From Bacilli bacterium (GTDB lineage Bacteria; Bacillota; Bacilli; RF39; UBA660), in NCBI GenBank assembly GCA_017525855.1, contig JAFXSE010000121.1, forward strand, positions 7,317 through 71,316: a stretch of DNA of 64,000 bases, written 5' to 3'. This document shows, one piece after another, positions 25,014-34,894 of the stretch. The notes beneath the pieces are model-generated. The model was not told where the DNA came from. It ran no database searches and saw only the letters and a program-made list of their open reading frames with translations. The translations under genes and the position numbers were made by a program. How positions within the stretch are numbered: position 1 is the stretch's first letter; the number at the start of each line of letters is the position of its first letter.

Positions 25014-26234
25014 TTATTTAATTATATAAGGATTATCTTCACTACCAGTTCCACTCTTATACATAGCCTTACTACTCAAATGAACAACAGGTCTAACACT
25101 AGCATAACCAGAAGCATTAATAATATTAACTCTTCCAGAATCATCTATTTCATATACTTCATAACTATTTGCTGCATTACCTGTCACTAACCACCAACTT
25201 CTCTTTAATTGAGATAAATAATTATAGTTTTGACATGACTTTGAAGAAGGCGATACACAAGTAGAATCCAAACTAGCATTAATATAATCAGACAATGTTA
25301 ATAATCCTATCTTTGTATTTTCAATAACCTTTTGACATTCATATGTATTATTATTCAAACTCTGATTAAAGTTGCTATTACCATAACATAATTTATAACC
25401 AACTAAATGCTTAGCTGTTGATTTTGAAAATGGTAAAACATTATATTTACTTGTATCTCCCTTTTTAGATAAAGTATAAACTTCATCCAAGAACTCTTTT
25501 ATCCTACTAATTTTATAATCATTATATCCATAGTTTAGTTTTCTTTCACTATTATATCTATCATCCCACTTACGTGTATTTCTGTATGCATCATTAGAAA
25601 TAAGGACAACATCATTATTAGAATCTACTTTTACTATACGCCACAAATTATCATCCATTTTTACAAAGTTATTAACTTTTTCTCCTCTGTATACATATTC
25701 ATTATTCATATAATAAACACCTGAATCACTAGTTACAACATTACTAGATTTAGTTATTTCTCTATATAATTCAGTAGTAGTATAATTATTTCCACAATCT
25801 AAATATGCAACATACAAATAACTATCATCATTATTTTCAACTATTACTTTACCAGAACAGTTACTAGCTTTAGAATTATATTTACTTACTTCCTTCATAT
25901 AGTTACCATTTACTAATTTTTGTAAACTTACCTCACTTGTAGCCTTATTAGTACTAGGCAATAAAGATTTATGCTCACTATAATACTCTTTTGCTGCAGA
26001 AGCCATAACTTTTTCTACATCAGAAAAGCTTTTCTTTCCTCCTGCCCTTAATGAAAGTAACCAAAATATAATTACCAATAATACTGTAATAAGAACGATT
26101 AACAACAATATTTTTTTCATTTTATCTTTAAATTCAAAATTACTTTTTTTTGTAACTATTATTTCATCATCTTCTTCTGTTTTTAAAGCTTCTATTAAAT
26201 CATCATTATTGTTATTTCTCTTAGGATCTATCAT
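25014..26234 (-). CDS. Pilin-like surface protein with C-terminal WRIV-type module (paralogue 1)
   Basis: 406 residues: an acidic cytosolic N-terminus (about 1-45), one transmembrane helix (about 46-65), then a segment AAKEYYSEHKSLLPS, VSLQKLVNGNYM and YVAYLDCG, which is shared with the protein at 48994 and looks like a pilin-type globular start. The C-terminal half has NLWRIVKVDS, a variable core and VRPVVHLSSKA ending in GTGSEDNPYIIK, a module (DUF6273-like) common on surface proteins of these bacteria. AAGGAG upstream selects ATG 26234. It is the last gene of the secretion locus, 15 bases after virD4, so it may be a substrate or an accessory surface subunit. Confidence 0.65.
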   Translation of the reverse strand: MIDPKRNNNNDDLIEALKTEEDDEIIVTKKSNFEFKDKMKKILLLIVLITVLLVIIFWLLSLRAGGKKSFSDVEKVMASAAKEYYSEHKSLLPSTNKATSEVSLQKLVNGNYMKEVSKYNSKASNCSGKVIVENNDDSYLYVAYLDCGNNYTTTELYREITKSSNVVTSDSGVYYMNNEYVYRGEKVNNFVKMDDNLWRIVKVDSNNDVVLISNDAYRNTRKWDDRYNSERKLNYGYNDYKISRIKEFLDEVYTLSKKGDTSKYNVLPFSKSTAKHLVGYKLCYGNSNFNQSLNNNTYECQKVIENTKIGLLTLSDYINASLDSTCVSPSSKSCQNYNYLSQLKRSWWLVTGNAANSYEVYEIDDSGRVNIINASGYASVRPVVHLSSKAMYKSGTGSEDNPYIIK

Positions 26235-26248
26235 ATTAAACACTCCTT

Positions 26249-28456
26249 CTAATTATCAAAAAAATCATCAAAGAAAAGATCATCATCTTCATCCTGAATT
26301 TCAATTGAAACATCAGTATCTATTTCTTTTTTATTTCCTTTTTCTTCTATTTTATTATCCAAATCCTCAACAGATGCATCATCTGAAGTAGAATCCTTTT
26401 TATCATCTAGTTCTTTTTGTTTATTTTCCTTTTCTAATCTTTCTTCCTCTTCTAATTCAGCTATTTTCTGATCTATCTTCTTAACTAACTCATCTATATT
26501 TATTGGAGACGAATTATTTTGGGCAGATTTAGAATTCATAAATGAATTATCTGTAAAATCTGACCTTCTATCATCATCTCTTCTTACATTATCAGAAAAT
26601 CTACTTTCAAATGGAGAAGGACGGCTTCCCCCCATACCCATAAATGGTGGAAACATACCTCCTGAAGGAAAACTAGGAGGAAAAGAAGTTTTTACATCAC
26701 TTGAACCTTCAGAATTTTCAGCTTCATTCATCATTTCCAATAATTTTTTCTTTTTCTGATTTTTAACAAATTCTTTTATATCAAAAACATGAACTTGCTT
26801 TTTCTCACGAGTTGGATATTTAGCTTTAGGAAATTTTTCTCCCCAATCTATCTTATAATTTGGAGTAAATTTAGTTTTAAATGGAGACATACGAAGTCTC
26901 ATAATAATAACTTCATTTTCTTTCATCTTTTGTAAATCCGTAACTGTTACCAGTGGTGTAGAAGCTGTTTTATCATCTTTCTTTGATTTTACTTCACCAC
27001 ACATTTTACTAATTTCTTCCAAAGCTTTAAGTTCAGTAGTAACTAAGTAAATCATATTACCACAGTTACCACGAAGAGTTTCAGCTTGTTCCTTTCCATA
27101 AACTTGTTCAAGCTGAGCAAAATTTTGAATTATCATTGTAAATCTAATTTGACGAGATCTTGCTGCAGTAATCATCGTAGTTACATCTTTTAAAGGGGGC
27201 ATATTTGCAAACTCATCTAGCAAAAAATTAGTTCTAACAGGCAAACTACCACCATGAACCTGAGCAACACTGATTAAAGTTTCATATATTTGCTTAAGTA
27301 ATATAGTAACAAGAGAATGATATGTTTTTTTCTCATCTTGAATAACTATATATACAACAGTAGGCTTTTCACCAATTGAACGTAAATCTACATCACTATG
27401 TGAAAGCATTTCACTTAAATTTTCACGTGAAGCAAAAAGTTGAATTTTTTGTCTAAAAACAGATAAAATACTCTGTTTAGTTTCATTTGCAGCCATAACT
27501 GTACTTGTTGCCTTAATATAAGAAGCACTTGTAGGATCTTTACTTTGAAAATACTCTTTAATATAAGTAGAACCACCAAACTTATCTTCCCCTACACTTG
27601 TAGCTAAACTAATACTATTAATATTAATTTCATCATTCTTCGCATCTTCAAACAAACCTAAAGCAACCCCAGAAAAATAATCAGCTGAAGTCTTTTCCCA
27701 GAAAGGATCCCCACCTTTATTATTTTCATCATATAAAATATTTAAAGCAAGGTCATCTAAAAGTTCGATAGCTTTATCCTTATTTCCTTCTCTATATAAC
27801 TTATATGGTAAATCCATTGGATTCCAAGCATTACCATTTTGAGGATCACGAAAGTTAAGTAAAATTACATTATAACCCCTGCTCTTTAACATATTAGCAG
27901 TTTCTTCATAAATCTCACCTTTAGGATCCGTAATAATCATAGATTCACGTTTTTTAGCTAATATCTTTACAGTTGGAAAAATAACAGTTTGAGTTTTTCC
28001 ACTTCCAGTAGCACCAATAACTAACGTATGGTTTTCACCATTATCTACGTATACTTTTTCACCTTTATATAAAAGTGGCGTACCAGCAACATTACTATTT
28101 TTAGCATGCAAATTAACTTCTTCAACAGCTTTACTAGCTATAATTTCTTTTTCTTTAGACCATCTAGAATAACCCTTGTCTTTCTTTTCAGTAGTAAAAC
28201 CAATACCTTTATCAAATTCAAAAATATATGATTTTACACTAAATAGTATTCCTAAAACAGCAATAAAATAAAATCCTAAAGTAGCTTTTATATACTGCTG
28301 AGAAAAAGCTGGAAACGGATTAGGCCCAGATAAAACTCCCTTACTTGCAAAAGTAGACAAATTAACTACTAATACAGCAACTATATATAATAGAAAAATT
28401 GCAAATAAAACAACCATCCATAAATCATCTGAATCTATACGTAACTTCAATTTCAT
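26249..28456 (-). CDS. virD4: VirD4/TraG-type coupling ATPase
   Basis: 735 residues: two N-terminal membrane helices (about 11-33 and 55-75), then the coupling-protein motor with Walker A GATGSGKTQT near residue 154, ITDPKGEIYEE after it, FLLDEFANMPPL (Walker B) near 425, and RQIRFTMIIQNFAQLE. The last 180 residues are a proline/serine and then strongly acidic tail, longer than usual. VirD4 proteins recruit substrates to type IV secretion channels and pump them; without a relaxase nearby the cargo is more likely protein than DNA (inference). It is 15 bases ahead of the last gene. Confidence 0.92.
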   Translation of the reverse strand: MKLKLRIDSDDLWMVVLFAIFLLYIVAVLVVNLSTFASKGVLSGPNPFPAFSQQYIKATLGFYFIAVLGILFSVKSYIFEFDKGIGFTTEKKDKGYSRWSKEKEIIASKAVEEVNLHAKNSNVAGTPLLYKGEKVYVDNGENHTLVIGATGSGKTQTVIFPTVKILAKKRESMIITDPKGEIYEETANMLKSRGYNVILLNFRDPQNGNAWNPMDLPYKLYREGNKDKAIELLDDLALNILYDENNKGGDPFWEKTSADYFSGVALGLFEDAKNDEININSISLATSVGEDKFGGSTYIKEYFQSKDPTSASYIKATSTVMAANETKQSILSVFRQKIQLFASRENLSEMLSHSDVDLRSIGEKPTVVYIVIQDEKKTYHSLVTILLKQIYETLISVAQVHGGSLPVRTNFLLDEFANMPPLKDVTTMITAARSRQIRFTMIIQNFAQLEQVYGKEQAETLRGNCGNMIYLVTTELKALEEISKMCGEVKSKKDDKTASTPLVTVTDLQKMKENEVIIMRLRMSPFKTKFTPNYKIDWGEKFPKAKYPTREKKQVHVFDIKEFVKNQKKKKLLEMMNEAENSEGSSDVKTSFPPSFPSGGMFPPFMGMGGSRPSPFESRFSDNVRRDDDRRSDFTDNSFMNSKSAQNNSSPINIDELVKKIDQKIAELEEEERLEKENKQKELDDKKDSTSDDASVEDLDNKIEEKGNKKEIDTDVSIEIQDEDDDLFFDDFFDN

Positions 28457-28493
28457 ATAAAGACCTCTTCTCTAGTCATTTATTATACCATAA

Positions 28494-29312
28494 TTACTTA
28501 CTATAAAGCAATAAGCTATAGTTATTATTATCATATTGATATAAGCCATATTCTGAGGGCATAACACTATAATGGCTACATTTAGTAATAAGTTGATAAT
28601 TCTTTGTTTTATCAACTTTAATAATCCCAAATAAGTAAGCATAACATCCTGTTAAATTATGATTTTTACCATAAACATTTTTATAAATAGTTTTAGTATT
28701 ATTATTATCTCTAACAAATATTACACTAAATGAATTATTAACATCTTCATCTTCACTAAACAAATTAGAAACAATAAACATTTCTTCATTTTCATTATCA
28801 CCATCAAAATCATAAATAATCTTATATCTATATGTATATTTATTTTGATCACTTCTAGATATATTATAACTGTCTAAAACTTTTCGAATATACTTTAAAT
28901 CAGATGAAGAAACATCTTCTCTTTCAAAAGGAAAAAACTGAGTATTTATTTTTCCACCTATATATATACTATCACCAACTACATTAATAGGAGTTCTAGA
29001 AGAAGAAGATTCAAGAAATACATAAAACTTTGAATCATTATTAAAGACAGAATACTTTCCCTTCTTCTTTCCTTGCTCATAAACTATGTACTTATTCCAA
29101 TTATAGTCGCTATAATTTTCACTATCTACTTCTTCCCATTTCTTTTTTGAATACTTAAACATAATACTATTATCTACAATTATATTAGCACTAGGTTTTT
29201 CTTTTCCTAATATACCAAACACATATAGTAAAAACACAGTTAATACTATTAAAATCATAACAAGTATTATATAAATACCTACTTTTTCATCAGTACTTCT
29301 ATTTTTAAACAT
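28494..29312 (-). CDS. Single-pass extracytoplasmic protein of unknown function
   Basis: 272 residues: a short cytosolic start, one transmembrane helix (about 11-31) and an extracellular domain. Near residue 170 the DFDGDNENEE stretch resembles a calcium-binding loop of the kind found in FG-GAP or EF-hand-like repeats. Two cysteines near the C-terminus could pair. The position between virD4 and the cell-wall hydrolase, where Gram-positive systems often encode a VirB8-like protein, is suggestive, but the fold is not recognisable. RBS AAAGGGG. Confidence 0.6.
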   Translation of the reverse strand: MFKNRSTDEKVGIYIILVMILIVLTVFLLYVFGILGKEKPSANIIVDNSIMFKYSKKKWEEVDSENYSDYNWNKYIVYEQGKKKGKYSVFNNDSKFYVFLESSSSRTPINVVGDSIYIGGKINTQFFPFEREDVSSSDLKYIRKVLDSYNISRSDQNKYTYRYKIIYDFDGDNENEEMFIVSNLFSEDEDVNNSFSVIFVRDNNNTKTIYKNVYGKNHNLTGCYAYLFGIIKVDKTKNYQLITKCSHYSVMPSEYGLYQYDNNNYSLLLYSK

Positions 29313-29325
29313 AAATAAAACCCCT

Positions 29326-32214
29326 TTAACCTATTTTATACACATTTATTGTTGAACTCTCACTTACAGGATATTTATCCCAGACGTTAACTGCATCACT
29401 ACCTGGATCAACCATCTGTATATGATCACTAGTAGTACCAGTAACTGCCACCCAGTGTTGCCCACTGTAAGTCTTAACTCTAAGTATTACATAATAACCT
29501 TGATCAATATAATTCTGAATTGTTCTAATTTTACCAGCTCTATCACTAGGTAAACTAACAGCATGATTAACTACTGAAAAACTTGGAACAATTTTTGTAA
29601 TGTTTACAGAACCAGTTCCAGTAAAACTACCACTACCATCAAACGAATTTCCCATTCTATTAAGTTCCTGTACAAAAGTACCTGGATTAAATTCAGAAAG
29701 TGTAGTTTGCGCTCCACTACGAGCAATTTGAATAGCAATTGATGTAATAAAGCATCCATAATTACCTATAGTTCTATTACTATTACCAAGATTTATACCA
29801 GACCATGGAGCTGGAGGAATCTGTCTCCAAGTAGACCATTCACCAGAATCATTACTCTTACATTGATCTCCACTTATATTAGAAATTCTAATAATTTTAC
29901 CAGGTCTTCTATCTGTCTTAATAAAATTATATGACTCTATTGGATTACCCGCTCTTGCAGTAGCATTATTCCAATTATCTTCACCACCACAATCATATAC
30001 AAAAACTCTACCATCATCAGTAACTTGAGCAATTATATTCATATGACCATTATTATTACCAGGATCTCTAACTAAAATATCACCAGGTTTTAATTTCTTA
30101 GTTACATCTTCACCCGCAGCCACACTAATCTCGGTCCACCCATAAGCAGCACTTAAATCAGTATTAACAAAATATTGCGTAACGTGTTGTCCACCTTTAA
30201 AACTATCATAACCATATTCAGACAATACCCAATCCACAAAACTACTACAATCAATAGTTGCACCATCAGTTGGTGGAATACTTGACATTCCATATGAATA
30301 ACCACCATTAGCAACTCTTTTCCACAATTTTTGTGCAATTTGTAAAAACTTACTTGTAGTATCTTCCTTTTCAGTATTACAATCAGCTTTTACTATTTTC
30401 TTTATCTCAGGATAGGCAGAAAGTATTATCTGAGTATAATCCATTCCAGCCTCAGCCCATCTTTTCCATACCCAATCATCTTTATTACCATTACCAACTG
30501 AATATCCCATAGGAACTACTCTGTTATTCTCATCAACACCAATCATTCCCATAGTTTTTTCCCAAGAATCTATTAAAGTTGAATTAGGATAATTACTTAA
30601 AGGTGTCTTATAAACATAAGTATGACCAGTTCCACTATATACAACACCATATTGGTCACCAGGAGGAGTATCTTTACTACATCCTAACTCAGTATTACAG
30701 AATACTTGATCAGCAACACAAGCACGAATTTGCAAAATATTTCGATTATTCTCAGTAACATATTTAACCCCACTAGAGCCATTCATTCCAATAGGCCTAG
30801 AAAGAGCAAAACTACGAGCAGCTATCATATGTACTTTTTCTACTTCAGTATTAAATGCCTCACCAATTTCACCATAAGTAACACCTAATACATATTTTTC
30901 AAATGGAACCAAGTCTTCATTTAATACTACATTGTCTTTTCCTTTACAAAATGAACTACTCATAAGTCTAACTTGTAAATTTGAAAGATTTAAAGCTCCT
31001 GTATTATATCCATGAACCCCACTTATATTATAAGTACAAGAACCTCCAGTTGTACTCTTACAATTTTTATCCTTCTTCTTTCTTTTCTCATATTGTTCAA
31101 TATATTCAAATACCCTATCTGTAGCCTTAACTGACATTGATTCATCAAAACCATAACCAGGAAAAAAAGTATTTGTCAAATAATCTCTATATGTTTGCTC
31201 ATTATAAACTGTACTTCCTCCAAGCATACCATCATACATATCCTTAATTTTTTCATTTTTCATATCATCAAGACTAAAACCAGAATCATATTCTTTTGAT
31301 ACATGATATGCAGCAGTTATATACATAGGATTTACAGACTTTCCATTGCTTTGATATTCTTCTTCAATTTTTAAAACTCTATCATAAAAATCTTGAAGTT
31401 TTTTATTCCCGCCAGCATAATACTGAGTATTAGAACTACCTCCAGTTTCTTTCTCTTCAATATCTCTATCAACAGCAGATAAATCATTTTCAGAATTAAA
31501 AGAAGTAAGTAATAAAGCAATAATAATAATAAAAGAAAGCATGGCAATAAGTGGTAGTAAAGCAAATTTAATTAGTTTTTTTAACTGTGCAACACCATTT
31601 AAAATAAAATTCATAGAATTATTAGACTCATTAGACCCACTACCAGGCATTAATTTATCACGAAAAGTACTATGTTTACGATTAAATATATCTTTAAGTC
31701 CCTTTGTTTTGGAACCATCACCACCACTAGAAGCAATATTATTTCCATTAGATAAACCATTTTTTGCAAAATTAGGTTTTTGTGGTGTTCTTTGTGAACC
31801 ACTTGGAGCATTAGCGCTAGAACTAGATGGAGCGCTTAAAGAAGGAGATGCTCCACCACTAGGCATTTTGCCTGCTCCTCCTTTACCTCCCATAGCATTA
31901 AGACCACTTTGAGCAGCATCTAAAGCACCTGCATCATCAGCTTTTTTCGAAACTTTACCTAAATTACCACCAGTTTTTTGATCAAGTTTAGCAACTTTTT
32001 TACCTAGTTTTTTCTTTTTCTTATTAATTTGACTACCAACAACCGGAACTTTTTCTAATTTTTTAGATTTTCCACCAGTTGCATACATAAGTAAAGCATC
32101 TGCCGCTAATGTTCCAGCTTTTTCAGCTGATTGTTTTTCTTGCTCTTTTTGAGAAACCTGATTTTCTTGATTGTTCTGATTACTCTGAGCCTGTTGGTTA
32201 TTTTGTTCGTTCAT
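29326..32214 (-). CDS. Membrane-anchored cell-wall enzyme: SpoIID-like, NlpC/P60-like and C39-like domains
   Basis: 962 residues. Residues 1-210 are a cytosolic low-complexity Gln/Asn then Ala/Gly/Ser region; a transmembrane helix follows at about 213-238. The extracellular part starts with a helical domain (about 265-385), then a SpoIID/LytB-like domain (about 415-600, with VTYGEIGE and AARSFALS), then an NlpC/P60-like domain (about 620-775, Cys in IDCSSF, His in GHMNI), and a C39-like peptidase domain (about 790-960, Cys in NYGCFIT, His in GQHWVAVTG, Asp in MVDPG). This corresponds to the VirB1/CwlT role of opening peptidoglycan for a secretion channel. AGGTGAT three bases upstream of the ATG. 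Confidence 0.85.
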   Translation of the reverse strand: MNEQNNQQAQSNQNNQENQVSQKEQEKQSAEKAGTLAADALLMYATGGKSKKLEKVPVVGSQINKKKKKLGKKVAKLDQKTGGNLGKVSKKADDAGALDAAQSGLNAMGGKGGAGKMPSGGASPSLSAPSSSSANAPSGSQRTPQKPNFAKNGLSNGNNIASSGGDGSKTKGLKDIFNRKHSTFRDKLMPGSGSNESNNSMNFILNGVAQLKKLIKFALLPLIAMLSFIIIIALLLTSFNSENDLSAVDRDIEEKETGGSSNTQYYAGGNKKLQDFYDRVLKIEEEYQSNGKSVNPMYITAAYHVSKEYDSGFSLDDMKNEKIKDMYDGMLGGSTVYNEQTYRDYLTNTFFPGYGFDESMSVKATDRVFEYIEQYEKRKKKDKNCKSTTGGSCTYNISGVHGYNTGALNLSNLQVRLMSSSFCKGKDNVVLNEDLVPFEKYVLGVTYGEIGEAFNTEVEKVHMIAARSFALSRPIGMNGSSGVKYVTENNRNILQIRACVADQVFCNTELGCSKDTPPGDQYGVVYSGTGHTYVYKTPLSNYPNSTLIDSWEKTMGMIGVDENNRVVPMGYSVGNGNKDDWVWKRWAEAGMDYTQIILSAYPEIKKIVKADCNTEKEDTTSKFLQIAQKLWKRVANGGYSYGMSSIPPTDGATIDCSSFVDWVLSEYGYDSFKGGQHVTQYFVNTDLSAAYGWTEISVAAGEDVTKKLKPGDILVRDPGNNNGHMNIIAQVTDDGRVFVYDCGGEDNWNNATARAGNPIESYNFIKTDRRPGKIIRISNISGDQCKSNDSGEWSTWRQIPPAPWSGINLGNSNRTIGNYGCFITSIAIQIARSGAQTTLSEFNPGTFVQELNRMGNSFDGSGSFTGTGSVNITKIVPSFSVVNHAVSLPSDRAGKIRTIQNYIDQGYYVILRVKTYSGQHWVAVTGTTSDHIQMVDPGSDAVNVWDKYPVSESSTINVYKIG

Positions 32215-32243
32215 TACATCACCTTCTTAATATGAAAGAAGAA

Positions 32244-34034
32244 CTAGTATCCGCCTCCACTACCAAACGAATCTAATTCATCTTTTGTAACTGTTACATT
32301 TATTTGCATTCTTCTATTACCACATACAAATAATGCTTCCCCTTGTGAAAATTGTTTAATTGCTTCTTTTTCACTATCATTTAAATCTATTAATTTACCC
32401 AAATCATCCGTTGCCTGTTTTTTAAGACCCATAACTAAGTAATAAGCAGCATTATCAAAAATAGCTTTACCTTGAGTAATAACTGAAGGGTCTGAAAAAT
32501 CACTAGGTTGTTGTGTAATTATAATAGCACCTGTATTATACTTACGAGCACGTCTTTGAATCTGCGCTAAGAAATCTGCCCCTAAAGCATTTTTATCTCC
32601 TAATAATACATGCGCTTCATCTACCATTAAAATAGTATTGATATTAGGATTTAAACATAATCCCCAAGCATATTTCAATATATTAAAGAACAAAGCATTA
32701 CGTACATTAGAATCACTATTCATAAGTTCACGTATATTAAATACCATAAAGTCACTCTTCGCAGTAATAGTAGTATGTCCATCAAAATAAAACTTCAATT
32801 CTTTAGTAATTGGTCTTAATTTAAGTTCCAATCTTTCCAATATATCTTTTTCTTGCGTTTGTTCAGTCAAAGACATAAGTCTTCCTTTAACAGTAGCATA
32901 AACATCAGTAAATGTAGGATAATCAGCAGATGTGAATTTAGAAAAATCTGTATTATAATCAATACCAAACCTTCTATAAGTATCCTGTACAACTTCACTA
33001 AACATAGTAAGAACATCTTCTTGAATAGAAGGGTCATAATACTTCATAAAAGCTTTCAAAGTTTGTAAAGTACGAGTAAGTACAGTATATCCAAGACCTT
33101 GCTTAATCTCGTCTTCATCTGCATCAACTACTACTTCAAGTGGATTAATTAATCCAAATTCTCCACCTTTTCCTATTTCTATAGTATCTCCACCCATAGC
33201 CTTAGTTATATCATATAACTCGTTTTCAGGATCAATAGCTACTATCTGACATCCATTACGAATATGAGTTCTAAGTAATAATTTAGCAGCAGTAGATTTA
33301 CCAGAACCAGAAGTACCCAAAATAATCATATTAGCATTATTTCTATTAGTTTCCTTCCTAACTTGGTATAAGAATTGATTAAATAGAATAACTCCTCCAG
33401 AAAAATCAACACCTAAAAGAGCTGATAAACCAGGATCTTTTATACTATCAAAAATAAATGGATACATAGCTGCAATAGTTTGAGATGGAATTGGAGTACC
33501 AATTCTCTCCTCTATATCTTGTTTTGGAAATATTGGAAGTATTGACTTTAAAACTTTTTCTTGTTCAAATCTAAGAGAAACAGCTCTTAATTCCATAGCA
33601 TCCAAATAATTTCTAACATTTGTTTTCATAAGTTCTAGATTTTCTTTAGTATCAGATGTAATCATAATATGTAATTGAAAATCAAAAATACGAGCCTGAC
33701 TAGCAGCAAGCATAGAAGTAAAATATTGCAAATTTTCCATTTCTTGCCTTATTTTTTCCTTATATGTTGCATCTTTCTCATTATTATATCTATCTTCTAA
33801 TTCAATTATTTGTTTATTCAACATTTTAGACATAATAGAAAAAGGTACAGGAATATGCTTAGCTACAACTTTTATTCCTGGAATATTAGTAAGAGTAGAT
33901 AAATACCCAGGCATAATAGCACTAGGATAAGATATAACACTTAAAATAGTTGCATATTTATCACTAATATAAAATTCACTAGCTTTAAACTCCAAACTCT
34001 TTGGAGAAAGCTCACTTCTTATTCCTCTACTCAT
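32244..34034 (-). CDS. virB4: VirB4-type ATPase, C-terminal motor half
   Basis: 596 residues with Walker A GTSGSGKSTAAK near residue 237, IDPENELYD shortly after, Walker B LMVDEAHVLLGD near 465 and IQRRARKYNTGAIIITQQ after that. The N-terminal 200 residues complete the CagE/TrbE/VirB middle domain. VirB4 energises assembly and transport of type IV secretion systems. The start ATG overlaps the stop of the upstream N-terminal half by four bases (ATGA), so the two halves are translated together. Confidence 0.93.
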   Translation of the reverse strand: MSRGIRSELSPKSLEFKASEFYISDKYATILSVISYPSAIMPGYLSTLTNIPGIKVVAKHIPVPFSIMSKMLNKQIIELEDRYNNEKDATYKEKIRQEMENLQYFTSMLAASQARIFDFQLHIMITSDTKENLELMKTNVRNYLDAMELRAVSLRFEQEKVLKSILPIFPKQDIEERIGTPIPSQTIAAMYPFIFDSIKDPGLSALLGVDFSGGVILFNQFLYQVRKETNRNNANMIILGTSGSGKSTAAKLLLRTHIRNGCQIVAIDPENELYDITKAMGGDTIEIGKGGEFGLINPLEVVVDADEDEIKQGLGYTVLTRTLQTLKAFMKYYDPSIQEDVLTMFSEVVQDTYRRFGIDYNTDFSKFTSADYPTFTDVYATVKGRLMSLTEQTQEKDILERLELKLRPITKELKFYFDGHTTITAKSDFMVFNIRELMNSDSNVRNALFFNILKYAWGLCLNPNINTILMVDEAHVLLGDKNALGADFLAQIQRRARKYNTGAIIITQQPSDFSDPSVITQGKAIFDNAAYYLVMGLKKQATDDLGKLIDLNDSEKEAIKQFSQGEALFVCGNRRMQINVTVTKDELDSFGSGGGY

Positions 34035-34579
34035 ACTGGCATCACTACTCCAAATCCTGTATCTCTTCCACTATTTAAGAAATTATTCATAACAACTCTT
34101 AAATCATCATTAGTTGTTTGACTAGCATTTAATCCACAACTAGCAAGACCATTTATCATAAGACGTATTTTTTTCAATGCTTCATCTTGGCTTTTTTCTT
34201 TAAATAATAAATAATATTCAGTATCAACTACATTATTATTTATAAAACTTCTACCCTTCTCTATATCTTGATCAATAAGTTTACGTATTGCAGGTGACTT
34301 AGCTTTATTATATAGAAGTTGTAATTGAGACATATAAACAGAAATATCTACAGGTCTATCTGATACAATTAACCAAAATTCAAAATCTAACATGTTATAA
34401 AAATTTTTCAAACTTATCAGAATGTGATTTTGCATTTCTGTATCTAAAATAAATATATTTCTAGGAGTAACCTTTACACCCGTTACAAAATATTTATCTG
34501 TAGTTAAAATCATACCATTTTGAATATCATTAATAGGTAACCAATCCTCAGTAAAAGGACTATTTGCTTTTCTTTTCAT
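34031..34579 (-). CDS. VirB4-type ATPase, N-terminal half as a separate chain
   Basis: 182 residues matching the N-terminal region of TrsE/VirB4-like proteins: LPINDIQNGMI, then GVKVTPRNIFIL, FEFWLIVSDRP and the YYLLFKEK strand. It ends where the next gene begins (ATGA overlap), continuing the order of a normal VirB4. No sign of decay is visible in either half, so a functional split is more likely than a frameshift, though a sequencing indel cannot be excluded. The ATG at 34579 follows GGTTGGTG, inside the end of the PrgI gene. Confidence 0.8.
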   Translation of the reverse strand: MKRKANSPFTEDWLPINDIQNGMILTTDKYFVTGVKVTPRNIFILDTEMQNHILISLKNFYNMLDFEFWLIVSDRPVDISVYMSQLQLLYNKAKSPAIRKLIDQDIEKGRSFINNNVVDTEYYLLFKEKSQDEALKKIRLMINGLASCGLNASQTTNDDLRVVMNNFLNSGRDTGFGVVMPV

Positions 34580-34877
34580 CGTTAATTGCACACCAACCTT
34601 TCCATATATACTTTTGACGTGATGTTAAGAATATGAAACACTCTGTTATAACAACCAATACATTATGGTAATGTGGTATAGGTAGTACAAGCCCAACACA
34701 TATTAGTGCCGGAGCAAGTACTATTAAAGTTGAAGTAACAGAACTAAGTGGAACAATAAGTAACATTATCAAAGTTACAGCAATGCCACTTCCTAACAAA
34801 ATCAAATCAAAAGGTCTAAAATATCCTAATATAAGTTGTCCCTGCTTAGTATTAGCAGGTATTAAATAACTATTCAC
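34560..34877 (-). CDS. PrgI/VirB3-like membrane protein
   Basis: 105 residues with two adjacent hydrophobic segments (about 22-45 and 48-75), the N-terminal signature YLIPANTKQGQLILGYF and a KYIWKGW end, as in PrgI family proteins that sit immediately before virB4 in Gram-positive type IV systems. It is an inner-membrane partner of VirB4. Start is GTG at 34877 behind GAGGGGTG. The 3' end overlaps the VirB4 N-terminal gene. Confidence 0.85.
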   Translation of the reverse strand: MNSYLIPANTKQGQLILGYFRPFDLILLGSGIAVTLIMLLIVPLSSVTSTLIVLAPALICVGLVLPIPHYHNVLVVITECFIFLTSRQKYIWKGWCAINDEKKSK

Positions 34878-34894
34878 TATATCACACCCCTCTT

